A stretch of 64,000 bases of DNA from Kribbella sp. NBC_00382 (GCF_036067295.1 NZ_CP107954.1:434001-498000), one strand, 5' to 3'. Counted from the stretch's first letter, positions 34,611 to 43,453 are shown. Notes: generated from the sequence alone by a model not told the origin. Program-made: numbers and translations.

Positions 34611-34684
34611 GGGGCATCCGGACTGGACTTGGACGACGGCCGCTCCCCCGCGCTGAACTGAACGGGACGCGAAAGGAGTCCTGA

Positions 34685-35578
34685 ATGGACCTGCACGACC
34701 TGGAGTTGCCCGAGCCGATCGTCGATGTCGCCGGGGCGCGGGAGATCGGCCGCGATCTGGTGGTGATCCCGGACCGGAGTGTGCCGCTCGTCCCCAACAT
34801 CGGCGTGATCGGCGGTACGGAGGCGGTGCTCGTCGTGGACACCGGGATGGGGCCGCGGAACGCGGAGCAGGTGCTGGAGTTCGCGCTCGAGTACGCCGCC
34901 GGGCGACGCCTGTACCTGACCACGACGCACTTCCACCCCGAGCACGCGTTCGGCGCCGCGGTCTTCGCGGGCGAGGCGAAATACCTGGTCAACCAGGCCC
35001 AGGCGGACGACCTGGCGGTCAAGGGACCTGGGTACCTCGAGATGTTCCGTGGATTGGGCGAGACCGTCGCGCAGGCGCTGACAGGTGTCGAGCTGGTCCG
35101 GCCGGACACCGTCTACTCCAACAGCTACGCCCTGGATCTCGGTGGGCGGGTGGTCGAGTTGCGGGCTACTGGCCGCGCTCACAGCAAGGGCGATCAAGTG
35201 GTGAGCGTGGATGACGTGCTCTTCACTGGCGACCTGGTCGAGGCGGGGCAGTTCGCGATCTTCCCGTGGTTCCCACCGCATGATGTCGACGTGTCGGGGA
35301 CCCGGTGGTTGGCGGTGATGCAGAGGCTGGCCGATGCCGAGTCGGTGCGGACCGTCGTACCGGGGCATGGTGAGGTCGGTGGCGCTCAGCTGCTGGCTGA
35401 TACTCGCGACTACCTCGAACTGCTCCGGGACGAGACCTGGCGCCGGCGCGACTCGTCCATGGACGAGGAGACGATCGTCGCCGAGGTCACCGACGTGATG
35501 CTACGACGTCATCCCGACTGGACCGGCCAGGACTGGATCGCCTCAGGCGTTCACTGCCTCTGCGCGGACCACGGCTAG
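34685..35578 (+). CDS. MBL-fold metallo-hydrolase
   Basis: 297 aa. The beta-lactamase-type motif is THFHPEH, in which Glu replaces the usual Asp of HxHxDH. Other ligands are visible in GRAHSKGDQVV, FTGDLVE and VPGHGE. It resembles cyclase- or quinoprotein-relay-like MBL proteins; the substrate is unknown. It is divergent from the LysR gene and is its likely target. Its TAG stop shares a CTAG with the convergent glycosylase stop. Confidence 0.85.
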   Translation: MDLHDLELPEPIVDVAGAREIGRDLVVIPDRSVPLVPNIGVIGGTEAVLVVDTGMGPRNAEQVLEFALEYAAGRRLYLTTTHFHPEHAFGAAVFAGEAKYLVNQAQADDLAVKGPGYLEMFRGLGETVAQALTGVELVRPDTVYSNSYALDLGGRVVELRATGRAHSKGDQVVSVDDVLFTGDLVEAGQFAIFPWFPPHDVDVSGTRWLAVMQRLADAESVRTVVPGHGEVGGAQLLADTRDYLELLRDETWRRRDSSMDEETIVAEVTDVMLRRHPDWTGQDWIASGVHCLCADHG

Positions 35579-36135
35579 CGGGCGATGCAGTCCGCCAGGT
35601 GGTCGTTGACGATGCCGGTGGCCTGCATCAGGGCGTAGCTGGTGGTCGGGCCGATGAAGACGAACCCCTTCTTCTTCAGGGCTTTGGCCATCGCGATCGA
35701 CTCCGGCGTGGTGGCCGGGACGTCGCCCATCGCCTTCGGCGCCGGGCGATCGGCGGGCTGGAACGACCAGAGCAGCTCGGTCAGCTCGCCGGGCTCCAGC
35801 GCGAGCAGGGCGCGGGCGTTGGTGATGGTGGCGTTGATCTTCAGCCGGTTGCGGACGATCCCCGGATCGCCCATCAGGCGGTCGAAGTCCTTCTCGCCGT
35901 ACTCCGCGATCCGCTCCGGGTCGAACTGGTCGAAGGCTTTGCGGAAGTTCTCCCGCTTCCGCAGGATCGTGATCCAGGACAGGCCGGACTGGAACCCCTC
36001 GAGCGTCATCCGCTCGTACAGGCCGTGGTCGTCGCGGATCGTCTTGCCCCACTCGTCGTCGTGGTACGCGATGTACTCCGGCGCGGAGGTGGCCCAGCTG
36101 CAGCGGGGTTGCCCGTCGGGGCCGATCACGGTCAT
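35575..36135 (-). CDS. tag: DNA-3-methyladenine glycosylase I
   Basis: 186 aa of the TagA family. The N-terminus has RCSWATSAPEYIAYHDDEWGK, with the zinc-snap Cys and the conserved W and Y; the core helix-hairpin region includes GFQSGLSWITILRKRENFRKAF. Removes 3-methyladenine from alkylated DNA. Its start overlaps a 55-codon remnant gene (ATGA). In mycobacteria the homologue lies near the DivIVA-like gene and DUF3117, as here. Confidence 0.93.
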   Translation of the reverse strand: MTVIGPDGQPRCSWATSAPEYIAYHDDEWGKTIRDDHGLYERMTLEGFQSGLSWITILRKRENFRKAFDQFDPERIAEYGEKDFDRLMGDPGIVRNRLKINATITNARALLALEPGELTELLWSFQPADRPAPKAMGDVPATTPESIAMAKALKKKGFVFIGPTTSYALMQATGIVNDHLADCIAR

Positions 36136-36299
36136 CGCGCGACCACCGCGGCGAGGCGCTTGAGCGAGATGCGCATCATCAGCTCGAAGGCGGGGCGGAT
36201 CAGCGGCCAGGCGGTACGGCCGTTCCAGTCCATCAGCGCGTCCCAGGCGGCCTGCGGGTCGAGAGGCAGGTCGATGGCGGCTTCGGCGTGGCAGGACAT
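36132..36299 (-). pseudogene. 55-codon remnant of an SRPBCC gene (internal in-frame deletion)
   Basis: The frame begins at ATG 36299, overlapping the DivIVA-gene stop as TGATG, and ends at 36132, overlapping the glycosylase start as ATGA. The first part (AAIDLPLDPQAAWDALMDW) looks like the N-terminus of an SRPBCC/polyketide-cyclase protein, and the last part (FELMMRISLKRLA) like its C-terminal helix. The roughly 90 residues normally between them are missing. Reading frame and both overlaps are intact, so it may still be translated as a coupling peptide. Confidence 0.6.
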
Positions 36300-37168
36300 C
36301 AGTTGGGTCGCTGGACGGCGCTCACATCGGGTGCGGCGCTGTGCCGGCCGCGCGACTGACCATCCGCATCGGTCTCGTCCTCGTCGTCGTCAGCATCGGA
36401 GTCTGGGTCGGCCTCAGCGGGCGGGGTGGCGGCGGCGTTCTCGGCGAGGACCTCTTCGGAGTACTCGGGAGGGGGCTCTTTCGCCGTGAACCAGGACTCC
36501 GGTTCGGCTTCCTCCGTGGTGTGGACGAGCTCCTGCAGCATCGGCGGAAGCGGCACCGGAGCCTGCGGCTGGCCGTCGAGCGCAGACGCCGGCTCCTCCT
36601 CGAACCAAGACTCAGCCGGTACGTCGTCAGCCGCCGGCGCAGCAGGTGCCTCCGTGCTGGCCGCTGCGGTGGGTTCAGCAGGTGCCTCGGCGGTGGTTGC
36701 CGCTGGGGTTGCCTCTGGCTCGGAGGCAGCTGCGGGCTGCTCAGCGGGCTGCGCTGGGACCGCGGCTTGTTCGGAGGTGGGGAAGTCGCCGCCTACGAGG
36801 ATGGGCTTGTTGTAGCCGGTGTCGTCGAAGTCGGCGGGCTGGTAGTCGGCGCGGGCGGTGAAGCCGGCGCCTTCCGGGCCGTGGATGATCGGGCTGACGG
36901 CTCGCTCGAGGTCGGCGATCCGGCGGTCCCGTTCGGCCACCTCGCGGGCGACCCGTTCGAGCAGGGTGTCGACCTCGTCCATCCGGTAACCCCGCAGGCC
37001 GACGCCGAAGCGGGCCGTCTCGAGGTCGTCGGCGGTGAGCGCTTGCCGCGCCGGCACCGTCATATCCGGCCGGTCGTCGTACGCCGGGGCCATCGCGCCC
37101 CACCGTCCGGAGGCAACGACGGCAACAGCCCCGATCAGGAGCACGACAATCAGCCCGAAGAACCACAT
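36299..37168 (-). CDS. DivIVA-domain membrane protein
   Basis: 289 aa from ATG 37168 (GTG 37171 is equivalent; the frame to 37210 is unlikely). One N-terminal helix (WFFGLIVVLLIGAVAVVA) precedes a DivIVA-type segment with F-VGLRGYRMDEVDTLLERVAREVAERD, a short coiled coil. The second half is low-complexity Ala/Pro/Glu. The RGYR-DEVD motif is the DivIVA lipid-binding/cell-pole signature. Probably part of septal or polar growth machinery. Confidence 0.83.
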   Translation of the reverse strand: MWFFGLIVVLLIGAVAVVASGRWGAMAPAYDDRPDMTVPARQALTADDLETARFGVGLRGYRMDEVDTLLERVAREVAERDRRIADLERAVSPIIHGPEGAGFTARADYQPADFDDTGYNKPILVGGDFPTSEQAAVPAQPAEQPAAASEPEATPAATTAEAPAEPTAAASTEAPAAPAADDVPAESWFEEEPASALDGQPQAPVPLPPMLQELVHTTEEAEPESWFTAKEPPPEYSEEVLAENAAATPPAEADPDSDADDDEDETDADGQSRGRHSAAPDVSAVQRPN

Positions 37169-37277
37169 CACGTGACCGATCGTGCCATGCCGACGGACAA
37201 CCCCGCACAACCACGGGCCGGTCGCCGGTTGTCAACCCCCAGTTTCACCCGCGGCACCAGCCGGGCCGACCCACGAA

Positions 37278-38147
37278 TCAGCTGCCGTCCGAGCCGAGCC
37301 GACGGGTCTCGCGGCGCTCCCGGGCCTCGGGGCTGTCGGCCTCGGCGACGTCGCGGGCGGCGGCCGCGGCAGCCTCCTCAGCGGCCGCGTCGGCCATCTC
37401 GCCGGCCTTCACGATGTAGCTGATCGCCTCGTCCACGTCGTCGGTGATGGTGAACATCTCCAGGTCCGCCGCCGAGATCTTGCCGTCGGCAAGCATCGTC
37501 TCGCGCAGCCAGTCGGCCAGCCCGCTCCAGTACGACGTCCCGAACAGCACCACCGGGAACGACGTCACCTTACGCGTCTGCGCCAGCGTCAGCGCCTCGA
37601 ACAGCTCGTCCAGGGTGCCGAACCCGCCCGGCATCACGACGAACCCCTGCGCGTACTTCACGAACATCGTCTTGCGGGTGAAGAAGTACCGGAAGTTCAT
37701 CCCGATGTCGACCCACTCGTTCAGCCCGTTCTCGAACGGCAGCTCGATGCCGAGCCCGACCGACATCCCGCCGGCCTCGGAGGCGCCCTTGTTCGCCGCC
37801 TCCATCACACCCGGCCCGCCACCGGTGATCACCGCGTACCCGGCCCCGACGAGCTTGCGCCCGAACTGCTCGGCCGCCGCGTACATCGGGTCCTCGGGCT
37901 TGGTCCGCGCCGATCCGAACACGCTGATGGCCGGCCCGAGCTCGGCCAGCATCCCGAAGCCCTCGATGAACTCCGACTGGATCCGCAGCACCCGCCACGG
38001 GTCGGTGTGCACCCAGTCCGTCGGCCCGCGGCTGTCCAGCAGCCGCTGCTCGGAGGTCGAGTGCTGCACCTGGTTGCGGCGCATCACGACAGGCCCCCGC
38101 TGCTGCGAGCCCTGCGGACGGTCGGGGTGGATCGATGGTTCGGTCAT
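37278..38147 (-). CDS. LOG-family Rossmann-fold protein (TIGR00730)
   Basis: 289 aa. The nucleotide-binding core has ITGGGPGVMEAANKGASEAGG and the family signature PGGFGTLDELFEAL. The family includes cytokinin-activating phosphoribohydrolases (LOG), which release adenine-type bases from nucleotides; many bacterial members are nucleotide-monophosphate nucleosidases. N- and C-terminal extensions are basic or alanine-rich. Position next to dapE and the DivIVA gene matches mycobacteria. Confidence 0.9.
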   Translation of the reverse strand: MTEPSIHPDRPQGSQQRGPVVMRRNQVQHSTSEQRLLDSRGPTDWVHTDPWRVLRIQSEFIEGFGMLAELGPAISVFGSARTKPEDPMYAAAEQFGRKLVGAGYAVITGGGPGVMEAANKGASEAGGMSVGLGIELPFENGLNEWVDIGMNFRYFFTRKTMFVKYAQGFVVMPGGFGTLDELFEALTLAQTRKVTSFPVVLFGTSYWSGLADWLRETMLADGKISAADLEMFTITDDVDEAISYIVKAGEMADAAAEEAAAAAARDVAEADSPEARERRETRRLGSDGS

Positions 38148-38191
38148 ATGTCCAGATTAGTGGGCGCCCGCACCAGAGACCGGTCGAAACC

Positions 38192-39253
38192 CTACGACGT
38201 CAACCAAGTCCTCAACCGTTGTTCACACTGCTCGATCTCCGCCTCGGGCACGAACTCGTCCTGCTTGTGCGCGTACAACGGGTCGCCCGGCCCGTAGTTC
38301 ACGGCAGGCACCCCGAGCGTCGTGAACCGCGCGACATCGGTCCAGCCGAACTTCGGCTGCGGCTCACCCCCGACCACCTGCAGGAACGCGGCCGCCGCCG
38401 GCCGCTCCAGCCCCGGCAGTCCGCCCGGCGCGGAGTCGGTCACCACCACGTCGTACCCGGCGAAGACCTCACGCACATGCGCCTCAGCCTCGGCCTCCGA
38501 CCGGCTCGGCGCGAACCGATAGTTCACCGACACCGTGCACAGATCCGGTACTACGTTCCCCGCGACACCGCCGCTGATCGCGACCGCGTTGAGCCCCTCG
38601 CGGTACTCCAGCCCGTCGATCGGCACCCGCCGCGGCTCGTACGCCGCCAGCCGGTTGAGGATCTCCCCGGCCGCGTGGATCGCGTTCTTGCCCATCCACG
38701 AACGAGCCGAGTGGGCCCGCTCGCCACGCGTCGTCACGTCGACCCGCATCGTGCCCTGGCAGCCGGCCTCGACGACTGCGTTCGACGGCTCCATCACGAC
38801 CGCGAACACACCCTCCAGCAGCTCGGGATGCGTCTGGGTCAGCTTGAACAGCCCGTTGCGCTCCGACTCGATCTCTTCGCAGTCGTAGAAGACATACGTG
38901 ATGTCGCGGTTCGGCTCGGTCAGCGTCGCGGCCAGCCGGAGTCCGACCGCGACACCGCCCTTCATGTCGCAGGCGCCGAGCCCGTGGATCAGCCCGTCCG
39001 CGCGGCGAGCCGGCAGGTTGTCGTTCAGCGGGACGGTGTCCAGGTGCCCGGCGACGACGATCCGCTCCGCACGCCCCAGCTCGGTCCGCGCGACGACGGT
39101 GTTGCCGTGCCGCGAGACGGTCAGATGCGCGTATCCCGACAGCGCCGACTCGACCGCATCGGCCAGCTCCTCCTCGGTGCCGCTGACCGACGAGATGTCG
39201 ACCAGGGCGGTACAGAGGTCCGGGCCGGACAGGGACAGATCAAGCTTCGCCAT
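38192..39253 (-). CDS. dapE: Succinyl-diaminopimelate desuccinylase
   Basis: 353 aa from ATG 39253 (MAKLDLSLSG); the frame to 39361 reads into the neighbour and is not used. M20 metal motifs include AGHLDTVP, DMKGG and the catalytic YDCEEIE. Cleaves N-succinyl-diaminopimelate in lysine and peptidoglycan biosynthesis; dapD of the same pathway is at 50302. It overlaps the VOC gene by 14 bp, so the two are likely cotranscribed. Confidence 0.93.
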   Translation of the reverse strand: MAKLDLSLSGPDLCTALVDISSVSGTEEELADAVESALSGYAHLTVSRHGNTVVARTELGRAERIVVAGHLDTVPLNDNLPARRADGLIHGLGACDMKGGVAVGLRLAATLTEPNRDITYVFYDCEEIESERNGLFKLTQTHPELLEGVFAVVMEPSNAVVEAGCQGTMRVDVTTRGERAHSARSWMGKNAIHAAGEILNRLAAYEPRRVPIDGLEYREGLNAVAISGGVAGNVVPDLCTVSVNYRFAPSRSEAEAEAHVREVFAGYDVVVTDSAPGGLPGLERPAAAAFLQVVGGEPQPKFGWTDVARFTTLGVPAVNYGPGDPLYAHKQDEFVPEAEIEQCEQRLRTWLTS

Positions 39254-39941
39254 CAGAATCCTCGGTCGCTGGTGGAAGGAACACACAGAACTCGTTGCCC
39301 TCGGGATCGGCGCAGACGTGCCAGCCGATCGTGTCGTCCTTGGGCCGCAGCAGTGTCGCACCTGCGGCCAGGATCGCGTCGAGGTCGTCCGCTGTGATGT
39401 CCCAGTGGATCCGGTTCTTCACCGTCTTCGGCTCCGGCACCGGGTTGAAAACCCAGTACTTGAACGGCAGCCCGGGCACGTCCTCCAGCCAGTACCAGGG
39501 CTTGTCCGGCTGATGCCCGACCTCGCCACCGACCACGCCGGCCCACCAGCGCGCCTGTGCCCCCGGGTCGGCCGAGTCCACCACCAGCTCCATCAACCGG
39601 TACTCCGTAGCCTTCTCGCGCACGAATCCGCAGAACTCGCCGCCTTCGGGATCGGCCAGTACGGCCCAGTGCTGCTGCTCCGAGATCGGGCTCAGCACCG
39701 TCGCCCCGGCGCGCTCCAGTTCCTCGATCGAGGTCGTGTGCACGTCCAGATGAACCCGCTGCTTGACCGTCCGCGGCTCCGCCACCCGATTGAGCCAGAT
39801 CGTCTTCTCCGGCCGGTTCCCGACCAGCACCTCCGGATTGTCCGCGGGCGAGGTCAGGCCGAGCAGCCGGCCCCAGAACGACGTCATCACACTCGGGGAC
39901 CCCACGTCGATACACAGGTCCTTGAATCGCCCCAGGCTCAT
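39240..39941 (-). CDS. VOC-family (glyoxalase-like) two-domain protein
   Basis: 233 aa with two tandem VOC domains: the first begins KDLCIDVGSP and has WGRLLGLT, the second ends with DPEGNEFCVF, and each has an RVHLDVH/RIHWDI metal-binding strand. These fit glyoxalase/bleomycin-resistance-like proteins; the substrate is unknown. It starts by ATGA overlap with the CGNR regulator and overlaps dapE downstream. Confidence 0.85.
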   Translation of the reverse strand: MSLGRFKDLCIDVGSPSVMTSFWGRLLGLTSPADNPEVLVGNRPEKTIWLNRVAEPRTVKQRVHLDVHTTSIEELERAGATVLSPISEQQHWAVLADPEGGEFCGFVREKATEYRLMELVVDSADPGAQARWWAGVVGGEVGHQPDKPWYWLEDVPGLPFKYWVFNPVPEPKTVKNRIHWDITADDLDAILAAGATLLRPKDDTIGWHVCADPEGNEFCVFLPPATEDSDGEA

Positions 39942-40567
39942 AGATCCGAGGCTAATGCTTGTCCCGCGTGCTTTCGCTGATAGTGACGATTGACGCGCTC
40001 ACGGTTGCCGCAGGACGGGGAGCACCAGGTCTGGCGCGGGTCGTCCTGGAGGAAGTACTTGACGCAGCGAGCCGCCGGGCAGGCTCGGAGCCGGAGCCGC
40101 TCAGGTCCGGCGAGGAAGTCGATCCCCGAGCGGCCGATGGCGCCCACGAGGAGATCCAGCGGGTCGGATGACTCAGGAGACCACCGCGTCACAGGCTCGC
40201 CTTCCTCAGGCCAGTCGAGGTGAGCGGTCCCGAGCTTGTCGGCGGCCTCGTTCAACCTCCTCAGGGCCGCGGCCGGATCGAGCAACCTGCTGGCATCGGC
40301 CTTGCTCGGCAGCGCCGGGCTGACGGCCCGGGCAAACAACGAACGCACCGCCCGCCGTACGCCGACCAACTGCTCCCGGACGCCGTCGTCGACCACGAGC
40401 AGCGAGGCATCAAACGACCGCCCCAGAACCTCCCCCACCAGCGAGGCATTCGCCTGAACCCACGCCTCCGCCAGCTCCACCGTCGCCAGGCCGTCCGCGA
40501 CGCCACCCTGGCCGTCATGCCGGATGGTCGCAGCTATCTCGAAGGCGAGTGGACCCACGATCCGCAT
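39938..40567 (-). CDS. CGNR zinc-finger transcription regulator (second copy type)
   Basis: 209 aa from ATG 40567; the frame to 40876 crosses the divergent gene. An ABATE-type N-terminal domain precedes a canonical finger with CPAARCVKYF and WCSPSCGNRERVNRHYQR, including the intact CGNR box. It is divergent from a pyridoxamine-phosphate-oxidase-like gene with an AT-rich, repeat-bearing gap between, and is coupled to the VOC gene. Same architecture as the regulator at 9261-9803. Confidence 0.88.
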   Translation of the reverse strand: MRIVGPLAFEIAATIRHDGQGGVADGLATVELAEAWVQANASLVGEVLGRSFDASLLVVDDGVREQLVGVRRAVRSLFARAVSPALPSKADASRLLDPAAALRRLNEAADKLGTAHLDWPEEGEPVTRWSPESSDPLDLLVGAIGRSGIDFLAGPERLRLRACPAARCVKYFLQDDPRQTWCSPSCGNRERVNRHYQRKHAGQALASDL

Positions 40568-40572
40568 ACTAT

Positions 40573-40609
40573 CGCCTCTAACGGCAAAATTAGATCTACC
40601 ATTAGGCGG
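40573..40609. promoter_or_regulatory. Inverted repeats in divergent AT-rich promoter region
   Basis: TCTAA (40577-40581) mirrors TTAGA (40590-40594), and CGCCT (40573-40577) mirrors AGGCG (40604-40608). This stretch is the most AT-rich spot in the neighbourhood and separates the CGNR regulator from the oxidase gene. It is a candidate operator. Confidence 0.45.
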
Positions 40610-40613
40610 ATGC

Positions 40614-41159
40614 ATGAGCAACCTCCGGACCCGGCTGCGCGCGGTACCGACACTGACCGGCAAGCCACCGGCTTTCGATCCGGCGCAGACGCCGGGCGAG
40701 CCGCACGGGTTGTTCGTCGACTGGCTGACGACCGCGATCGACAACGGCGTACCGGAGCCTTGTGCGACCACGCTGTCCACGGTCGACGAGACCGGGCGTC
40801 CGTCGGGGCGGATCCTGATTCTCAAGAACGTGGACGAGCGGGGCTGGCAGTTCGCGAGCAGCGCGGGCAGCCGCAAGGGGCGCGAACTGGCGACGCACCC
40901 GCTGGCCGCGTTGACGTTCTACTGGGTGCCGCTCGGTCGTCAGGTGCGGATCACCGGTACTGCGACGCCCGCCGACCCGGCCGAATCCCTGGCTGACCTG
41001 ATGGCGCGCCCGCCGTCGGCCCGCACGCAGGCCGACTGGACTCTCTACACGCTGGACGCCGACGAGGTGGAGTTCTGGCAGGCCGACCCTGATCGCAACC
41101 ATTTGCGCCTGCGCTACGACCGGTCATCCGACGGCGCTTGGACGAAGGGCCTGTTGTGA
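40614..41159 (+). CDS. Pyridoxamine 5'-phosphate oxidase-like flavoprotein
   Basis: 181 aa from ATG 40614. It has the FMN-binding split-barrel motifs GRPSGRILILKNVDERGWQF and ASSAGSRKGRELATHP, and a C-terminal region resembling the PdxH dimerisation domain (HLRLRYDRSSDGAW). It is shorter than classical PdxH (about 215 aa). It may make PLP or oxidise a related compound. It overlaps the next gene by 4 bp. Confidence 0.82.
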   Translation: MSNLRTRLRAVPTLTGKPPAFDPAQTPGEPHGLFVDWLTTAIDNGVPEPCATTLSTVDETGRPSGRILILKNVDERGWQFASSAGSRKGRELATHPLAALTFYWVPLGRQVRITGTATPADPAESLADLMARPPSARTQADWTLYTLDADEVEFWQADPDRNHLRLRYDRSSDGAWTKGLL

Positions 41160-41806
41160 AGCCTCCGATCGAAGCGTCGGTCAACCGACTCAACGCCCTC
41201 CTCGTCAACCTCGACGAGCAAGCTGTCCGGGCGCCGTCGGGGCTGCCGGGGTGGTCGCGTGGGCATGTGCTGACGCATCTTGCGAACTTCAGCGAGGCGA
41301 TGACGCGTCAGGTCGAGGAGGCACTGGCCAGCCGGCTGGTCGAGATGTACGACGGTGGCCGTCCGGCTCGCGATGCCGCGATCGAGGCGGGTGCCGGCCG
41401 GTCCGCTGACGAGCTGACGAATCACGTGGCGACGGCGAGCGCCGGGTTGCTGGCCGCTTGGGGCAAGGTCGACGACTGGTCGCGCCCGGTGCTGCATCGC
41501 AACAGCGATCTGGCTGCGACCGTCTACGCCGGCTGGCGGGAGTACGAAGTACACACTGTCGATCTCGCGCTGGAGTCCACGTCCGACGACTGGTCCGAGG
41601 AGTTCTGCCTGCATCTGCTCGACTTCCTCCGGCCGCGGACGCCCGACGGAGTCCACCTGGTTCTGGACTCGGGCGACATGCGCTGGGAGAACGGCACCGG
41701 TGAAGACCTCGTCCTCACCGGCAAGCTGACGGATCTCACCGCCTGGTTCGCCGGACGGCCACATTCGGTCGTCGGCGACCTTCCCGACCTCAACCCCTGG
41801 CCCTGA
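41156..41806 (+). CDS. Maleylpyruvate isomerase-family (mycothiol-dependent) protein
   Basis: 216 aa from GTG 41156. It has the DinB-like four-helix MDMPI N-terminal domain, with LPGWSRGHVLTHLANFSEAM supplying a metal-binding His and WREYEVHTVDL a second, and an MDMPI C-terminal domain (GTGEDLVLTGKLTDLTAWFAGR). Such proteins use mycothiol as cofactor; mshB, which makes mycothiol, is at 60568. Exact reaction unknown. Confidence 0.85.
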   Translation: MKPPIEASVNRLNALLVNLDEQAVRAPSGLPGWSRGHVLTHLANFSEAMTRQVEEALASRLVEMYDGGRPARDAAIEAGAGRSADELTNHVATASAGLLAAWGKVDDWSRPVLHRNSDLAATVYAGWREYEVHTVDLALESTSDDWSEEFCLHLLDFLRPRTPDGVHLVLDSGDMRWENGTGEDLVLTGKLTDLTAWFAGRPHSVVGDLPDLNPWP

Positions 41807-41817
41807 CAATCGGAACC

Positions 41818-42156
41818 GTGGATCCAGAGCTGCGCGCGGCACTCGCCGCCGACCGGGCCGGTACGGCGGAACGGATCGCCGCGCTCACCGCCGACCTGGA
41901 GACGATCATGGAGGCGTCCCGCCTGGTCGCCACCGACGACGAGCACGATCCGGAGGGCTCGACGATCGCCTTCGAACGCTCCCAGACGACGACCTTCCTC
42001 GACGACGCCCGCAAACACCTCGCGGATCTCGACAGCGCTCTCCAGCGGCTCGAGGCCGATGACTACGGGTACTGCGAGGTCTGCGGCGATGCGATCGCGG
42101 CCGACCGGTTGATAGCCCGGCCGGCCGCGCGCACCTGCATCGGCTGTGCGACCTGA
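41818..42156 (+). CDS. DksA/TraR-type zinc-finger protein
   Basis: 112 aa from GTG 41818. A long N-terminal coiled-coil hairpin (1-75) leads to a C-terminal four-cysteine finger (CEVCGD and CIGC). Small DksA-like proteins act in the secondary channel of RNA polymerase to tune transcription under starvation or stress. Confidence 0.88.
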   Translation: MDPELRAALAADRAGTAERIAALTADLETIMEASRLVATDDEHDPEGSTIAFERSQTTTFLDDARKHLADLDSALQRLEADDYGYCEVCGDAIAADRLIARPAARTCIGCAT

Positions 42157-42175
42157 TCAGCCGACCGTCAGGCAC

Positions 42176-42902
42176 TCACTTCAGTCCGGTGGTCTTCATC
42201 GCGTCGACCAGGCGTTTCTGGCCGGCGACGAAGACGACGACGGTCGGGATCGCGGCGATGACCGCGGCGGCGAGGATCAGGTTCCAGGCTGAGGCGTACT
42301 GGCCTTGCATGCCGGCGATACCGAGCTGGATCACGCGGAGGTCGGGGTTGCGGGTGATGGTGAGCGGCCAGAGGAAGGCGTCCCAGTTGGCGAGGAAGAA
42401 CAAGACGGACAGGCTGGCGAGGACCGGGCGGCTCAGCGGCAGGATGACGCTCCAGTACCGCCGCCAGTAGCCGCAGCCGTCGAGGTCGGCCGCTTCCTCC
42501 AGCTCCCGTGGGATGTTGAGGTAGTACTGGCGGAGCAGGAAAATGCCGAAGGCATGGAAGATGCTCGGCACGATCAGCCCGGCGTCACTGTCGAGCAGGC
42601 CGAGTTGCTTGGCCACCAGGAAGAGCGGCACGAGGATCACCGGCAGCGAGACGAGCAGCGTCGACATGATGCCGGAGAAGATGATCCCGCGCCCGGGGAA
42701 ACGTAACCGGGCAAGGGCGTAGGCCGCCATCGAGTGGAAGAACAACGCGACTACGGTGACGATGACCGAGACGATCGCGCTGTTCAGCAGGAAGCGCGGC
42801 AACGGGATCTTCAGCAGCCCGTACTGGAGATTGTCGAGCGTCCAGGTCGACGGCCAGGAGAGCCAGTACGTGAGCCAGGATCGGGAAGAACCTAGTCCTC
42901 AT
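42176..42902 (-). pseudogene. Broken sugar ABC permease gene (MalG type)
   Basis: A genuine start exists at ATG 42902 with GAGGAG 9 nt upstream; it overlaps the upstream permease stop and reads MRTRFFPILAHVLALLAV, a typical MalG N-terminus. After about 18 codons the frame is lost. The family sequence resumes in another frame (PSTWTLDNLQYGLLKIPL) and continues to the stop at 42176 with the EAA loop ELEEAADLDGCGYWRRYW. The rest of the first helix and the following loop are gone: a non-multiple-of-three deletion near 42845-42860. The 208-aa internal ORF from 42802 lacks helix 1. Confidence 0.75.
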
Positions 42903-43276
42903 CGAAGCGGCCTCCTCGGGTGACGGCGAACATCACGCCGGTACAGAGGATGAGCAGCCCGACAACCACGGTCGTCAGCGCCGCGGCGTACCCCATGTTG
43001 TTGAAGGTGAACGCCTGCTCGTAGATGTAGATGACAACCGTGCTCGTCGCCCGCGCCGGCCCGCCCTTGGTCAGCACGTAGACGAGGTCGAACGCCTGCA
43101 GCCCGGTCACCGCGCCGATCGTCGAGTTGACCACGACGAAGAAGCTGGTCGGCCGGAGCAGCGGCCAGATGACATACCGGAACCGCTGCCACGCACTCGC
43201 ACCGTCGATCTCCGAGGCATCTTCGAGTTCCTTCGGTACATCCTTCAGGCCGGCCAGGAAGACCAGCATCTGGTAC
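42892..43276 (-). pseudogene. 5'-truncated sugar ABC permease gene (MalF type)
   Basis: Only the last 128 or so codons of a MalF-type permease are present, starting at TVYQMLVFLAGL and including the EAA loop EDASEIDGASAWQRFRYVIWPLL. Upstream of about 43276 the sequence changes abruptly to a ribokinase fragment on the opposite strand. The apparent longer ORF to 43407 simply reads that fragment backwards. The gene lacks roughly its first half. Confidence 0.8.
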
Positions 43277-43453
43277 ACAGTTGGCGCAGGCGACGCCTTT
43301 TGCGGGTCACTCGCCGCTTCCCTGGCCACCGGCACGACGCTGGCCGACGCAGTACGCCTCGCCAATGCCGCAGGTGCTCTGGCTACAACGATGGACGGCG
43401 CAGCCACCTCCTGCCCCGACCGCTCTGCAGCCGTGGCCTTGCTGGACTCGTGA
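43277..43453 (+). pseudogene. 3' fragment of a ribokinase/PfkB-family gene
   Basis: The plus-strand frame encodes TVGAGDAFCGSLAASL, the PfkB catalytic signature (GAGD with the catalytic Asp), and then the normal C-terminal helices and a stop at 43453. Everything upstream is missing; at 43277 it joins the reversed permease fragment. It lies 50 bp before an intact LacI-type gene, with which the kinase was probably once in an operon. Confidence 0.8.

Noticed and set aside
42892..43407. Intact 171-aa MalF-type permease
   Set aside because: The first 43 or so codons are the reverse strand of a ribokinase fragment; only the last part is permease, so it is called a truncated gene.
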